Shown: one piece after another, positions 51,064 through 60,706 of the stretch
Layout: each line of letters begins with the position of its first letter
Numbering within the stretch: the first letter of the stretch is position 1
Assembly (NCBI RefSeq): GCF_000178835.2
Contig: NC_015275.1
Coordinates: forward strand, 207,001-271,000
Length of the DNA: 64,000 bases
Direction of reading: 5' to 3'
From: Cellulosilyticum lentocellum DSM 5427
GTDB lineage: Bacteria > Bacillota > Clostridia > Lachnospirales > Cellulosilyticaceae
Program-made: the position numbers and the translations under genes
Notes under the pieces: generated by a model
The model's database searches: none
What the model saw: only the letters and a program-made list of their open reading frames with translations
What the model was told of the DNA's origin: nothing

Positions 51064-52170
51064 TAATTCTATTGCATCAATAATACACTTAAATGAAGGG
51101 GACATATATGAAGAAAATAGCAACTAAGATTATGAGTCTATCGTTACTTAATACCGTGGTGATTGCAGTGATTAATGTAGGTGTTTCTATCTATATGAAT
51201 AATAATAGGAATAACACTATGGATATGATGACATCAAATTCACCAGGACAAGCTGGAGAAAATATAGGACAGGGAATGAAAAAATTAACTTCTTTGATGC
51301 CAACTCCTATTTTAATAGGTCTAATCGTATCTCTAATCATAGGAGCTGTGGTAGCGTACATATTAGGCCGCTCCATTGCTAAACCTATTACGCAAATTAC
51401 CGAGGTGTCTAAGCAAATGGTACAGCTTGATTTAACTAAACAAGATATTTTAGAAGCGCTTGCAAAGCGCCAAGATGAAAATGGCATCTTAGCTAAAGCA
51501 TTGGGAAATACTACTGAGGCCTTTAAAAATATTATTCAAAAACTACAACATACAGCAGGAGTCCTCAATACCCAGGCTCATGATATAGGAGAAAGGGCAC
51601 AGGAAAATGCTACGACTATTACACAAATGTCTGCTGCCATTAATGAGGTAGCATCAGGAAATAGCACTCAAGCTCAGATTATTCAAGATATCAATCAAAC
51701 CCTTCTAGAGGTGGCAGCCTTGATTGATCAAGTCACAAAAGAAACCTCAAGTTCAGCAGAGGGTGCAGGTCAATCCTTAAAGATTATAGAAGAAGGAGAA
51801 ATGGCTGTTAAGAAGCAAGAAGATAAGATGAAAGAACATGTAGCTTTATCAGGTGAACTAAATGAGTCCATGGAAGCATTAAAAAATATGATAGAAGAAG
51901 TAGCAAGCACCATGGAGGTTATTACAGCTATTGCTAATCAAACCAATTTACTTGCACTAAATGCTGCTATTGAAGCAGCTAGAGCAGGAGAAGCAGGAAA
52001 AGGCTTTGCAGTGGTAGCAGCAGAGATTAGAAGTCTTGCAGAAGAGTCAGAAAAAGCTTCGAAAAATATTATTAAAGTGATAGAAAAGACAACGCATAAG
52101 GCTAGTCAGGTGGAGTATAGTCAATAGTTTGGACACGATTTGTAACGAAAAAATTTGTTGAGATCAATAA

Positions 52171-53073
52171 TTATGCGTGCTGATCCCAGTATTCTGCTTC
52201 TAACTCATTTGGCGTTTTATATCCAATCGCACCGTGGGGAAGACGATTGTTATATAGATTTTCAATGTACTCGAAAATATCTAGTCGAAGTTCCTCTAGG
52301 GTATGATAGCTTCTGCGATTGGTGCGATTCTTTTTGAGATATTTGAAAAAACTTTCACAACAAGCATTATCGAAAGGGTATCCTTTTTTAGAAAATGACT
52401 GCACAACATTATAGGAATCTAAGAGATTTCTAAATGCAAAAGCAGTATACTCAGCTCCCTGGTCAGAGTGAAATATGAGTCCATACTGAACATGACGGCT
52501 TTTATAAGCCTTATTAAAAGCTGACATTGTTAAGGTGACATCGTGGTTGCTAGCTATGTGCCAACCAATGATTTTTCTAGAAAACAAGTCCATGACAATG
52601 CAAAGATAATACCATTTACCATTAACTTTTATGTAAGTGAAATCACTAGCCCAGACAAGATTTGGAGCCTTTTGGTTAAATTCCTGATGGAGGTGATTAT
52701 CGCATTCTCCCTGATTGTGATGTTTTACTCTACAAGGTTTATCTGTAGACATTTTAGGAAGAGACATTGATTGCATCAGTCGGTACACTCGTCCCACGCT
52801 GATGTTTATACCATAATCACGACTGAGGATATATGTAATTTTATAAGCACCAAGACATTTATCATAGTCAGAATAAATCTGAAGAATGACACGTTTGATA
52901 TTTAGATTCTCTTTTACTCTTGGAGCAGGTTCGGAGTTGAAGTGCTTATAGTAAGTGCTGCGATTTACGTTAAGTACGCGGCAAAGGGTTTTAATATCAT
53001 GCTGAAAACGTAGTTTATAAACAGCATCTAGTCGCTCAGAGAGTGTGGCGTGAATATGGCAATCGCTTTTTTT
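52171..53073 (-). CDS. IS3-family transposase OrfB (translated by -1 frameshift)
   Basis: The frame is open from the slippery A7G (T7 at 53067-53073 on the plus strand) to the stop at 52171, about 300 codons. It has no good start of its own until ATG 52797. A -1 shift from orfA gives KKSDCHIHATLSERLDAVYK and the rest of OrfB. Integrase core acids are present: Asp in VWASDFTYIKV, Asp in FHSDQGAEYT and Glu in DNACCESFFKYLK. It appears intact. Confidence 0.9.
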   Translation of the reverse strand, partial: KKSDCHIHATLSERLDAVYKLRFQHDIKTLCRVLNVNRSTYYKHFNSEPAPRVKENLNIKRVILQIYSDYDKCLGAYKITYILSRDYGINISVGRVYRLMQSMSLPKMSTDKPCRVKHHNQGECDNHLHQEFNQKAPNLVWASDFTYIKVNGKWYYLCIVMDLFSRKIIGWHIASNHDVTLTMSAFNKAYKSRHVQYGLIFHSDQGAEYTAFAFRNLLDSYNVVQSFSKKGYPFDNACCESFFKYLKKNRTNRRSYHTLEELRLDIFEYIENLYNNRLPHGAIGYKTPNELEAEYWDQHA

Positions 53074-53312
53074 AATATGAGGTTCTCTTCCTCAAGTTGA
53101 GCCATTCTTTTTTGCATTTCTTTAATTTGTTTAGCAGTTAGGACTTTGCCATCATCGGTTTCAACAGTAGAATATTGTTTAATCCATTTAGCGAGAGAAG
53201 TCTGTGAAATATCATATTCTTGGCAGAGAGAAGTCTGAGTTTTGCCATTATGATAAAGTGCAACGATTGATTTTTTAAAATCTTCATCATAACGAGTTTG
53301 TTTAGTTGCCAT
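53028..53312 (-). CDS. IS3-family transposase OrfA
   Basis: 94 aa, AGGAGG before ATG. Helix-turn-helix HTH_Tnp_1 (TRYDEDFKKSIVALYHNGKT, YDISQTSLAKWIKQY), then a leucine-zipper-like end (MQKRMAQLEEENLILKKAI). It carries the A7G slippery site that lets ribosomes shift into OrfB. Confidence 0.93.
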   Translation of the reverse strand: MATKQTRYDEDFKKSIVALYHNGKTQTSLCQEYDISQTSLAKWIKQYSTVETDDGKVLTAKQIKEMQKRMAQLEEENLILKKAIAIFTPHSLSD

Positions 53313-53902
53313 GTGGGCACCTCCTTTTGTGTCTACTTTAATATAATCACTAATATCAAATCGTGTCTACTTATTTAATATAGATCCACAGGTAGTAGAA
53401 AACATAGGCTTATCTCATGCACTTGTGAAAGAGCAAGAGGATTGTGTAATGATTACAGATAGAGCCTTTAGCGATATCAAAGCTTGTTATGAGGACATGG
53501 TCTTAGGCCTTAAAAAAACAGCTAATGGGATGCAAAAGGTGAATGAAAATTCTCAAAGTATTTCTAATCGTACACGTAATATGGCAAAGGTAGCTGAAGA
53601 GTCTGCAGCAAGCATGCAAGAAGTAGCAGCGGCAGGACAAGACCAACTCAAAGGCATAGAAAAAATGGAGAGATCTTCAAAACAACTAGCAGCAATTGCA
53701 GAGCAATTAGATAGTGCTATAGGAGAATTCAAAATTGCTTAATGCACTTCAAAGAAGCACTCTGGAAAGAAAAGTTTTCTTTCGGAGTGCTTTATTTAAT
53801 TATAAAATAATAAATAATTAGAAAATTAGTGCAAATTTGATGCTCTTGTAATAAAATGGGTTTATAGTAGTTATATAACCTATATGAGGAGAGATAATAG
53901 AT

Positions 53903-55456
53903 ATGAAATTAAATAAAAGAGTAGCAAGTGTTTTAGCAACGAGTATAGTGTTTACTGGACAATTATCTTGCTTATATGCTAAGACGTATAGTCCTACAAA
54001 TTATGCAGTATTAGCTTTGGCAAGTGTAGAAGTAACTAGCACAACGCCTGGGGCCATAGGGGTGGATAAAGCAGCACCTCAATTTAATAGTGCATGGACT
54101 GAAGAAAAGGATGGAAAGACTTATCTCATGATTTCACTTAACGATCCTAGTGGTGTGAATTATGTACAAGTAGGTGGCAAGTATGCCACATTAGTTAGTG
54201 GAGATGCCGTATCAGGTACATATAAGTGTGAGATGACATCAAGTGGGACTTATACCATTAGTTTTCAAGATAAATTAGGGAACTTTGGAAGTACATCTTA
54301 TAAAGTGACAGTTAAGGATAAAACGAGTCCCACAGTAGATGTGTGGCAGACGACTAAAAATAGCAAGTACTATTTGGTGATAAGAGCATCAGATAATGGT
54401 AAGATTACTAAAGTAACTGTAGATGGTACACGCATTACCTTTAATGAAAGTGGAGATACTAGAGAATATGAAGTGACTAAAGCAGGGGAATATACAGTGG
54501 TTGTAACAGATGATGCTGGTAATGAAACCACTAAGAATTATAAAGTAAGTATCAATGCCAATAAACCTACTTTAAAGGTGAGTAAAGAATATAAGGATAA
54601 GAAGTGGTATCTCATCATTAAGGGAGAGCCTACTAATAGTAACAAACTTAGTACATTAACTGTAAATAGCACGAAAGTTACTATTGCTTCTAGAGGAGAA
54701 GAAGTAACATATGAAGTTAGTAAGTCAGGTACCTATAAAGTTGTCTTACAAGATGACCTTAACATGGAAAGCACAGAAAGTATTTATGTAGATGTTAATG
54801 AAATAATTGATAAGGAAAAGCCAACCTTAGTACTTTCACAAAGCAAAACAGCTAATGGTGCGGTTATTATAATCACAGCTAAGGACAATAACCAGATTAC
54901 AGAGCTTGTTGTTAATGGCAAGGTGGTAAGTATAGCAGCAGGTGGTGGTACTGTAAACTATCCTGTTATACAAACAGGTAATTACTTAGTGAGTGTCAAA
55001 GATAGAGCTGGCAACAAAGAGGAAAAGTCAATTTATATTGCTATAGAGAATAAAGTACAGCAAGTGGTTAAATTTAAACTTAATGACAGGAACTGGACTA
55101 AGAATGGTGCGCTGCAGTCTCCAATGGATACACCACCAGCTGTAATTGGTCAAAGAACGTATTTACCTCTTCGCCAAACAGCTTATGCTTTAGGCATCAA
55201 TGAGAATCAAATTACTTGGGACTCAAAAAACAAGGAAGCAACCATTATTGACGGCAGCGATGTGATCAAGGTGAAGCTAAACTCCAATATAATGACTGTA
55301 GGTAGCCAAACAATTTTAATGGATGGCACAGCTGTTTCACAAAACAATCGTATTTTGCTTCCTGTTTCTCAAATTGCTAAGGCCTTTAAATCTAAAGGGG
55401 TAACTGTAGATTGGGATAATAATAAAAAAGAAGCAACTATCACTAGAACAAATTAA
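53903..55456 (+). CDS. secreted protein with tandem Ig-like repeats and C-terminal stalk domain
   Basis: 517 aa, GAGGAGAG before ATG. Signal peptide (1-26), a Thr/Ala-rich linker, then four Ig-like repeats of about 80-85 residues. Each ends with a D.AGN or D.LGN type turn followed by a T.Y.V strand (YTISFQDKLGNFGSTSYKVT, YTVVVTDDAGNETTKNYKVS). A copper-amine-oxidase N-terminal-like domain lies at about 392-517 (TYLPLRQTAYALGINENQIT, ITWDSKNKEATII, RILLPVSQIAKAF). Likely wall-associated. No catalytic motif; role probably structural or adhesive. Confidence 0.85.
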   Translation: MKLNKRVASVLATSIVFTGQLSCLYAKTYSPTNYAVLALASVEVTSTTPGAIGVDKAAPQFNSAWTEEKDGKTYLMISLNDPSGVNYVQVGGKYATLVSGDAVSGTYKCEMTSSGTYTISFQDKLGNFGSTSYKVTVKDKTSPTVDVWQTTKNSKYYLVIRASDNGKITKVTVDGTRITFNESGDTREYEVTKAGEYTVVVTDDAGNETTKNYKVSINANKPTLKVSKEYKDKKWYLIIKGEPTNSNKLSTLTVNSTKVTIASRGEEVTYEVSKSGTYKVVLQDDLNMESTESIYVDVNEIIDKEKPTLVLSQSKTANGAVIIITAKDNNQITELVVNGKVVSIAAGGGTVNYPVIQTGNYLVSVKDRAGNKEEKSIYIAIENKVQQVVKFKLNDRNWTKNGALQSPMDTPPAVIGQRTYLPLRQTAYALGINENQITWDSKNKEATIIDGSDVIKVKLNSNIMTVGSQTILMDGTAVSQNNRILLPVSQIAKAFKSKGVTVDWDNNKKEATITRTN

Positions 55457-55467
55457 AAAATAAAAAT

Positions 55468-55507
55468 AGCGATTACTTTGTATCAGAAGCTACTTAGTAA
55501 TCGCTTA
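55468..55507 (+). terminator. terminator after the Ig-repeat protein gene
   Basis: AGCGATTACT (55468-55477) pairs with AGTAATCGCT (55496-55505). The following run is mixed T/A, so it is moderate in strength. Confidence 0.6.
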
Positions 55508-55587
55508 AAATTTATCATAAAAGGGGTTTTATTAGGTTAAATTCCTATTGAGAATGATGAGCTAAGTCAGAAGTGAGGAGGAATAAA

Positions 55588-57432
55588 ATGCAGTGCAGGG
55601 CTAGTAGCCAGGAAAAGGATGGAGGGAATAGGTTTTATGTTTTTATGACTTTGCTCGTTCTCATAGGCCTAGGTTTAGGCGTAGGAATTATTTTCTATAA
55701 GGGAATGGATGCCGCAGTAGGTGCAGCGTTTGAGGAAAATTATGAATTAAATGCAATGGTTGGATTCGAGTATACAAACTGGAACACGCCAGGGGTTGGA
55801 AATTTATACATAAAGAACATAGGAGAAGAAAAGCAATTAATAGCTAAACAGATAGGCAGTGAACAATATGCATACTCAGCTATTAGTGGGACTTTAGCCT
55901 ACGTAGATCATACGAATAACTTATATATTGCTAAACAAGGAGTAGCAGCTATTCAAATAAGTGAGAATGTAAGTGGCGATGGGCTTAACTTTAGTAAAAG
56001 TGGTAAGTACTTATTTTTTAACAGTAGTCTAGACTCTAGCCAATGGTATTTTTATGATATTAGAAATAATTTTAAAGGAATATATACTGATGCTGAGCAA
56101 AACAATGTGTACATCGATGAAGACAGTGAAGACATTTATTATCTAGATGCAAGCAATCATTTGTACAAGAAAAGTAAGGGCGGCGATAAAAAACAAATTG
56201 CAGCCAATGTTGAAGAGTATAGTGTGATTGGTAAAAATGAAGTACTATGCAGATTAAATGGTGGTAACCCAGCTTATGTCATTTATCATGCTAGAGGCCA
56301 GAAAATACAAGAAGAACGCATAGAAAATATAGATGACATAGATTTAACGCAGCTAGAAGGTTCGAATAAACAAAAGCTATTATGCTTTATAGGACATAGC
56401 TCTTCAGAACCTAATGTGAGTCATCTATATGTCAAATTAAAAGGGCAAGAAGCTATAAAGGTGGCGGAAAACGTAACAAGCTATAGTTATTGTGAAGAAG
56501 ATAATAGTATATATTATTTGAATTCTGAGCAGATACTTTATCAGCTAGCAGTACCTAAAGTTAATAAAAAGTATTTAGGGAATAGAACTTACTTTATAAA
56601 GGCCTTAGAAGAGTGCAAAGTAACTGCAATATTAAAAAATTGCAGTTACTTCAAGTCTAGCCCTAGCCATGGCAATATTATGGCACGTACACAAGATGGA
56701 ACACTTTATTTATGTAGAAACAACATGAAATTCAAATTAGCCAGTGGCTCACTGCAAGAAGATCTATTTAATGACTATGTGGTTTATAGGACTGCTAAAA
56801 ATGAAATTTTTGTTCAGCAAGACATTAATAATAAAGAACTTGAAGCATTAGAACAGCCTATTTTACTAACAGATCAAGCACAGGGGGATTATACTACTTC
56901 TTTATATGGAAAATATCTTACTTATGCTTGTCTAGAAGGAGAAGGAAATGAGCAAAAAGTCGCTATAAAAGCATACAATAAGGCTACTGGCATCGTTGAT
57001 ATACTAGATGATGCCAATACTTACGATAAAGTATTAGTTAATCAGTTAACATACATCAGAAAGTTAAAATATGATGAAGTTGTAGGAGCCTATGCTTGCG
57101 CTGACTATAACTGCTTAGTGAAAATGGAATCAGATGGTACATTTAGGTTATATCGTGATGGGGTAGAGCAGGTTTCTTGTATGCAAACTTATGAGGGCTA
57201 CAGTAGAGCTAGCTTAATGGTAGAAGAAGGAGGGATCATAGCCCATCTTAATCCTTATGATTCATACGAAATAACCACAGTGATGACAATAGGGACAAGG
57301 ATAACGTTATCAATGAATGGTAGCTGTGAAGTAAATGTGGATGGTTCTACAACCTACACCCTTACCCCTATTACTGAAGAAGTATTTAATCAAAGGCTAG
57401 AGCAACAAAAGAAAGTAGAAGAAGAAAGATGA
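55588..57432 (+). CDS. membrane-anchored beta-propeller-like protein, unknown function
   Basis: 614 aa from ATG 55588 (GGAGG 6 nt upstream; GTG 55573 overlaps the site). One N-terminal signal-anchor helix (about 19-42), then a large extracytoplasmic region. Repeated blade-like units of about 45 residues have a YL..S.LYK or LYIAK strand (VDHTNNLYIAKQGV, YYLDASNHLYKKSKGGDKKQ, TQDGTLYLCRNNMKFKLA). Similar to DUF5050/TolB-like propellers. A charged Glu/Gln/Lys tail ends it. Possibly an envelope sensor or scaffold. Confidence 0.75.
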   Translation: MQCRASSQEKDGGNRFYVFMTLLVLIGLGLGVGIIFYKGMDAAVGAAFEENYELNAMVGFEYTNWNTPGVGNLYIKNIGEEKQLIAKQIGSEQYAYSAISGTLAYVDHTNNLYIAKQGVAAIQISENVSGDGLNFSKSGKYLFFNSSLDSSQWYFYDIRNNFKGIYTDAEQNNVYIDEDSEDIYYLDASNHLYKKSKGGDKKQIAANVEEYSVIGKNEVLCRLNGGNPAYVIYHARGQKIQEERIENIDDIDLTQLEGSNKQKLLCFIGHSSSEPNVSHLYVKLKGQEAIKVAENVTSYSYCEEDNSIYYLNSEQILYQLAVPKVNKKYLGNRTYFIKALEECKVTAILKNCSYFKSSPSHGNIMARTQDGTLYLCRNNMKFKLASGSLQEDLFNDYVVYRTAKNEIFVQQDINNKELEALEQPILLTDQAQGDYTTSLYGKYLTYACLEGEGNEQKVAIKAYNKATGIVDILDDANTYDKVLVNQLTYIRKLKYDEVVGAYACADYNCLVKMESDGTFRLYRDGVEQVSCMQTYEGYSRASLMVEEGGIIAHLNPYDSYEITTVMTIGTRITLSMNGSCEVNVDGSTTYTLTPITEEVFNQRLEQQKKVEEER

Positions 57433-57660
57433 AGAGTAATAGAAGAAAGATGAAAGTAGTACAATCAAAGAGATAATAATATATTTTGGATGTTTTAACT
57501 TAAAAGGTGACCACTATGTATAATAGATACACGGTGGTCACCTTTTGATTTAATGTAATGTTTATACCAAATCTACATGATGGAATAGATCCTAGTATCA
57601 TATTGAAAAGCAAAGTAATGAGGGCATTTCTTAAAGAAATGAGAATAGCAGATGGTTGAA
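57433..57660. other. intergenic region with hairpin and Uma2 3' remnant
   Basis: AGGTGACCAC (57507-57516) pairs with GTGGTCACCTTTT (57533-57547), a terminator-like hairpin with long loop. The minus strand right behind it reads DLFHHVDLV then stop, the same as the end of the intact Uma2 gene, but a stop codon lies directly upstream in that frame. About 85 bp here match 60652-60740. Confidence 0.7.
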
Positions 57661-57685
57661 CTAATAAAAATATAATGAAAAATAA

Positions 57686-57714
57686 TTGACAATTGCAAAA
57701 AATAAATTTATACT
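57686..57714 (+). promoter_or_regulatory. promoter of the P-type ATPase transcription unit
   Basis: TTGACA (57686-57691), a 17-bp spacer and TATACT (57709-57714). The predicted start near 57721 lies just before the riboswitch. Confidence 0.85.
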
Positions 57715-57736
57715 CAGTTACAATCATATACATATA

Positions 57737-57868
57737 TATAGAGGGAGTAACTGCTAGTATATCTAGATTCATTGTCGTCAATTCGGAGACTTTCCCGGCA
57801 ATGATAACGTAATTTGTTTTGTGAGACTCTATAGCTGGGATTATTTATTCAGCTATAGAGTCTTTTTT
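57737..57868 (+). promoter_or_regulatory. yybP-ykoY (manganese) riboswitch with terminator
   Basis: P1 TATAGAG (57737-57743) pairs with CTCTATA (57827-57833). The L1 sequence GGGAGTAAC follows, then a small P2 (CTAG...CTAG). P3 has the conserved GTCGTCAATTCGG loop and CATTG/CAATG stem, closed by CCCGGCAATGATAACG. These match the Mn2+-sensing yybP-ykoY class, notably the L. lactis yoaB element. The 3' strand of P1 is also part of the 5' arm of a strong terminator, AGACTCTATAGCTG / CAGCTATAGAGTCT plus T6 (57824-57868). Metal binding would therefore favour P1, break the terminator and switch the ATPase gene on. Confidence 0.85.
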
Positions 57869-57924
57869 GATATAGGTAGTTAGTTGCAAGCCCGCTAAGA
57901 CAATATACAAGGAGGTTCAATCAA

Positions 57925-60549
57925 ATGGATAGGTATTACAATAAATCATCAGAGGAGGTTCTCTCTTTATTACAAACAACAAGAGAAGGACTAAAATCCG
58001 AGGAATTAGGAGCTTTAAAGGAGAAGTATGGAAGTAATGAATTAGTAGAAGGTGCTAGAAAAAGTATATTTCGTGTTTTCATGGAGCAGTTCAAGGACTT
58101 TTTAGTTATGATTTTAATTGTAGCTGCTATAGTATCTGGGGTTCTAGGTAAACTAGAAAGTGCTATTGTTATTATCGTTGTTATTATGCTCAATGCCATA
58201 CTAGGTACAGTGCAGCATGTAAAGGCGCAAAAATCTCTAGATGCTCTCAAGGCATTAGCATCCCCTATGGCAAAAGTAAAGCGAGATGGGAATGCTACTG
58301 AGATTCCTTCTAAAGATTTAATGGTAGGAGATTTGATGCTCCTAGATGCAGGGGACTTTATAAGTGCAGATGGCAGGATTATAGAAAACTACAATCTGCA
58401 GGTTAATGAAAGCTCTCTTACAGGTGAGGCGGAAAGTGTTCTCAAAAGTGCTGAGACTATTTCGGCAACTGATATAAGCTTAGGAGATAGAAAGAATATG
58501 GTGTTCTCTGGAAGCTTTGTTACCTACGGCAGAGCAGAGGTTATTGTCACCAATATTGGGATGTCTACAGAGATTGGTAAGATTGCCAACTTATTAGAAA
58601 ATGCTCAAGAAAAGAAAACACCGCTTCAAGTAAGCCTAGATCAATTTGGAAAGAAATTAGCCGTTATTATACTCATTATTTGTGGGATTATTTTAACCCT
58701 CAATATAGTAAAAGGAGCTAGCCCAGCAGATGCCTTTATGTTTGCTATTTCTCTTGCAGTAGCAGCTATTCCAGAAGCCTTAAGCTCTATTGTTACCATT
58801 GTACTTGCACTTGGTACACAAAAGATGGCAAAAGAAAATGCTATTGTGCGTAAATTACACGCAGTAGAAAGCCTAGGAGGCATCTCTGTTATCTGTTCAG
58901 ATAAGACGGGGACACTCACTCAAAATAAAATGACTGTACAAAAGCTCTTTGTAAATGGAGAGGTCATAGAGACTAGTGCTGTGAATAAAGAAAATGAATT
59001 AGAACATACCTTAACTTTAATGAGCTTACTATGTAATGATGCGATTACCAGGGAAACTAAAGAAATAGGAGACCCTACAGAAGTGGCTTTGGTTGATTTA
59101 GGAGAGCTCTATGGTTTAGATGAATTGGTAGTAAGAGAAAAATATCCTAGATTAGCAGAGCTAGCTTTTGACTCGGATAGAAAGTTAATGACTACAGCCC
59201 ATAAGCTTAAAGGAGAGCAAGTAGCTATTACAAAAGGTGCTTTTGATGTCATACTAGGTAGATGTGACCATATTCAAACAGCAGCAGGTATTAGGCCTAT
59301 TACAGAAGAAGATAAGGCGCAGATTAAGCAAATCAATAGAGTCTTTTCCGAGCAATCTTTAAGGGTATTGGCATTTGCCTATAGGCCTTATGACAGTACT
59401 AAGGCATTAACCCTTGAAGACGAAAATCACCTTACTTTCTTAGGTTTAATTGCTATGATGGACCCTCCTAGAGTAGAAAGTGCACAGGCGGTAGCAGACT
59501 GTATTAAGGCAGGCATTAAACCGGTTATGATTACAGGAGACCATAAAATAACTGCATCAGCTATTGCAAAGCAAATTGGGATCCTTAATAGTATGGATGA
59601 AGCCATTGAAGGGAAAGAATTAGATGCTTTATCAGATGAAGAGCTTAGAAACAAGGTAGATCAAATTAGTGTATATGCCCGTGTCTCTCCTGAACATAAA
59701 ATCCGTATTGTAAAAGCATGGCAAGATAATGGTAACGTAGTAGCGATGACAGGAGATGGTGTAAATGATGCGCCTGCTCTTAAACAAGCAGATATAGGGG
59801 TAGCCATGGGGATTACAGGTACAGAAGTAGCCAAAGATGCAGCTTCTATGATTTTAACAGATGATAACTTCTCAACTATTGTAAAGGCAATATCAAATGG
59901 TAGAAATATCTATGCAAATATTAAGAATGCCATTAAGTTTTTACTCTCTGGGAATACAGCCGGTATTTTAGCCGTTTTATACTGCTCATTACTAGCACTT
60001 CCTAATCCTTTTGTACCACTTCACTTATTATTTATTAACCTAGTAACAGATAGCTTGCCAGCTATTGCAATTGGTGTAGAGCCTTATAGAAAAGATATTA
60101 TGAAGGAAAAGCCAAGGAAAATGGATGAACCTCTTTTATCAAGGAGCTTTGCTTTAGAGGTATTATTTGAAGGAATATTAATTAGCTGTGTTACCCTAGT
60201 AGCCTTTTATATGGGAAAACAAGTGAATCATCTGACGGCAAGCACTATGGCATTTTCCACCCTATGTTTAGCAAGACTTTTCCACGGCTTAAATTGTAGA
60301 GGCAAAGCTTCTCTCTTTCAATTAGGTGTATTTAGTAATAAAGCAAGCTGGCTGGCTACTTTATTAGGGGTAGTGTTATGGGCAATGATCATGACCATTA
60401 AGCCACTCATGAGTATATTTGAGATTGCAAGCTTGAGTAAGGAACAATTTATCAGTATTGGTATGCTATCATTGGTGCCTTTAGTAGTTATTCAGCTCAT
60501 TAAACTGATTTTAGGCGCACAAAAAGTAAGGAGTACGAGTAAGAATTAA
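57925..60549 (+). CDS. P-type cation ATPase (P2A), probable Mn2+/Ca2+ exporter
   Basis: 874 aa, AAGGAGG before ATG. Actuator domain with SLTGEAESV, phosphorylation site Asp326 in CSDKTGTLTQNKM and hinge MTGDGVNDAPALKQADIG. Ten membrane helices with the M4 motif PEALSSIV. The N-terminal cation-transport ATPase domain (YYNKSSEEVLSLLQTTREGL) and C-terminal four-helix domain are complete. Sequence alone says Ca2+-type P2A. The yybP-ykoY riboswitch upstream argues for Mn2+ export, as for YoaB of L. lactis. Confidence 0.92.
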   Translation: MDRYYNKSSEEVLSLLQTTREGLKSEELGALKEKYGSNELVEGARKSIFRVFMEQFKDFLVMILIVAAIVSGVLGKLESAIVIIVVIMLNAILGTVQHVKAQKSLDALKALASPMAKVKRDGNATEIPSKDLMVGDLMLLDAGDFISADGRIIENYNLQVNESSLTGEAESVLKSAETISATDISLGDRKNMVFSGSFVTYGRAEVIVTNIGMSTEIGKIANLLENAQEKKTPLQVSLDQFGKKLAVIILIICGIILTLNIVKGASPADAFMFAISLAVAAIPEALSSIVTIVLALGTQKMAKENAIVRKLHAVESLGGISVICSDKTGTLTQNKMTVQKLFVNGEVIETSAVNKENELEHTLTLMSLLCNDAITRETKEIGDPTEVALVDLGELYGLDELVVREKYPRLAELAFDSDRKLMTTAHKLKGEQVAITKGAFDVILGRCDHIQTAAGIRPITEEDKAQIKQINRVFSEQSLRVLAFAYRPYDSTKALTLEDENHLTFLGLIAMMDPPRVESAQAVADCIKAGIKPVMITGDHKITASAIAKQIGILNSMDEAIEGKELDALSDEELRNKVDQISVYARVSPEHKIRIVKAWQDNGNVVAMTGDGVNDAPALKQADIGVAMGITGTEVAKDAASMILTDDNFSTIVKAISNGRNIYANIKNAIKFLLSGNTAGILAVLYCSLLALPNPFVPLHLLFINLVTDSLPAIAIGVEPYRKDIMKEKPRKMDEPLLSRSFALEVLFEGILISCVTLVAFYMGKQVNHLTASTMAFSTLCLARLFHGLNCRGKASLFQLGVFSNKASWLATLLGVVLWAMIMTIKPLMSIFEIASLSKEQFISIGMLSLVPLVVIQLIKLILGAQKVRSTSKN

Positions 60550-60557
60550 TCTGTATA

Positions 60558-60620
60558 TGTGATTAAAAATGTGAATAACTTTAATCACTAAATGCTAAAT
60601 TGGGGATAGATATAAAAAGA
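60558..60620 (+). repeat. imperfect direct repeat, left copy flanking Uma2
   Basis: GTGATTAAAAATGTGAATA, a TCACTAA... section and TAAATTGGGGATAGATATAA are repeated with changes at 61444-61505. The copies bracket the Uma2 gene and its hairpin. Confidence 0.65.
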
Positions 60621-60651
60621 AAATCAGGAGATTTTCTAAGTACAATAAAAA

Positions 60652-60692
60652 GGTGACCACTATGTATAACAGATACAGGGTGGTCACCTTTT
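60652..60692. terminator. terminator-like hairpin between the P-type ATPase and Uma2 genes
   Basis: AAAAGGTGACCAC pairs with GTGGTCACCTTTTT, with a loop of about 17 nt. A/T flanks on both sides make it usable by both convergent genes. It is repeated at 57505-57548. Confidence 0.8.
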
Positions 60693-60706
60693 TCTTTAAT
60701 TTATAT

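Larger units (their letters stand above)
52130..53369 (-). mobile_element. IS3-family insertion sequence inside the chemoreceptor gene
   Basis: About 1.24 kb. The ends TGGACACGATTTG (from 52130) and CAAATCGTGTCTA (to 53369) form a terminal inverted repeat with one mismatch. It contains orfA and orfB on the minus strand in a -1 relation. The target duplication is not obvious from the flanks. It is a different IS from the one at 40.5 kb. Confidence 0.9.
51108..53742 (+). pseudogene. methyl-accepting chemotaxis gene interrupted by an IS element
   Basis: 5' part 51108-52129 (ATG 51108, GGGG site upstream): helix 10-30, only ~45 extracytoplasmic residues, helix 65-88, HAMP, then signalling domain with the tip [20 protein letters not shown]. 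The frame breaks at SQVEYSQ. The 3' part resumes after the IS (about 53370-53742: VVENIGLSHALVKEQEDCVM to the end AIAEQLDSAIGEFKIA) with the usual MCP C terminus. Without the IS it would be a ~460-aa receptor with almost no external sensor, so it may sense at the membrane or inside the cell. The truncated protein lacks the second half of the methylation region. Confidence 0.88.

Noticed and set aside
57500-57781. Minus-strand ORF of 93 aa between the propeller-like gene and the P-type ATPase
   Set aside because: It runs through a promoter, part of a riboswitch and a gene remnant; composition is hydrophobic noise.
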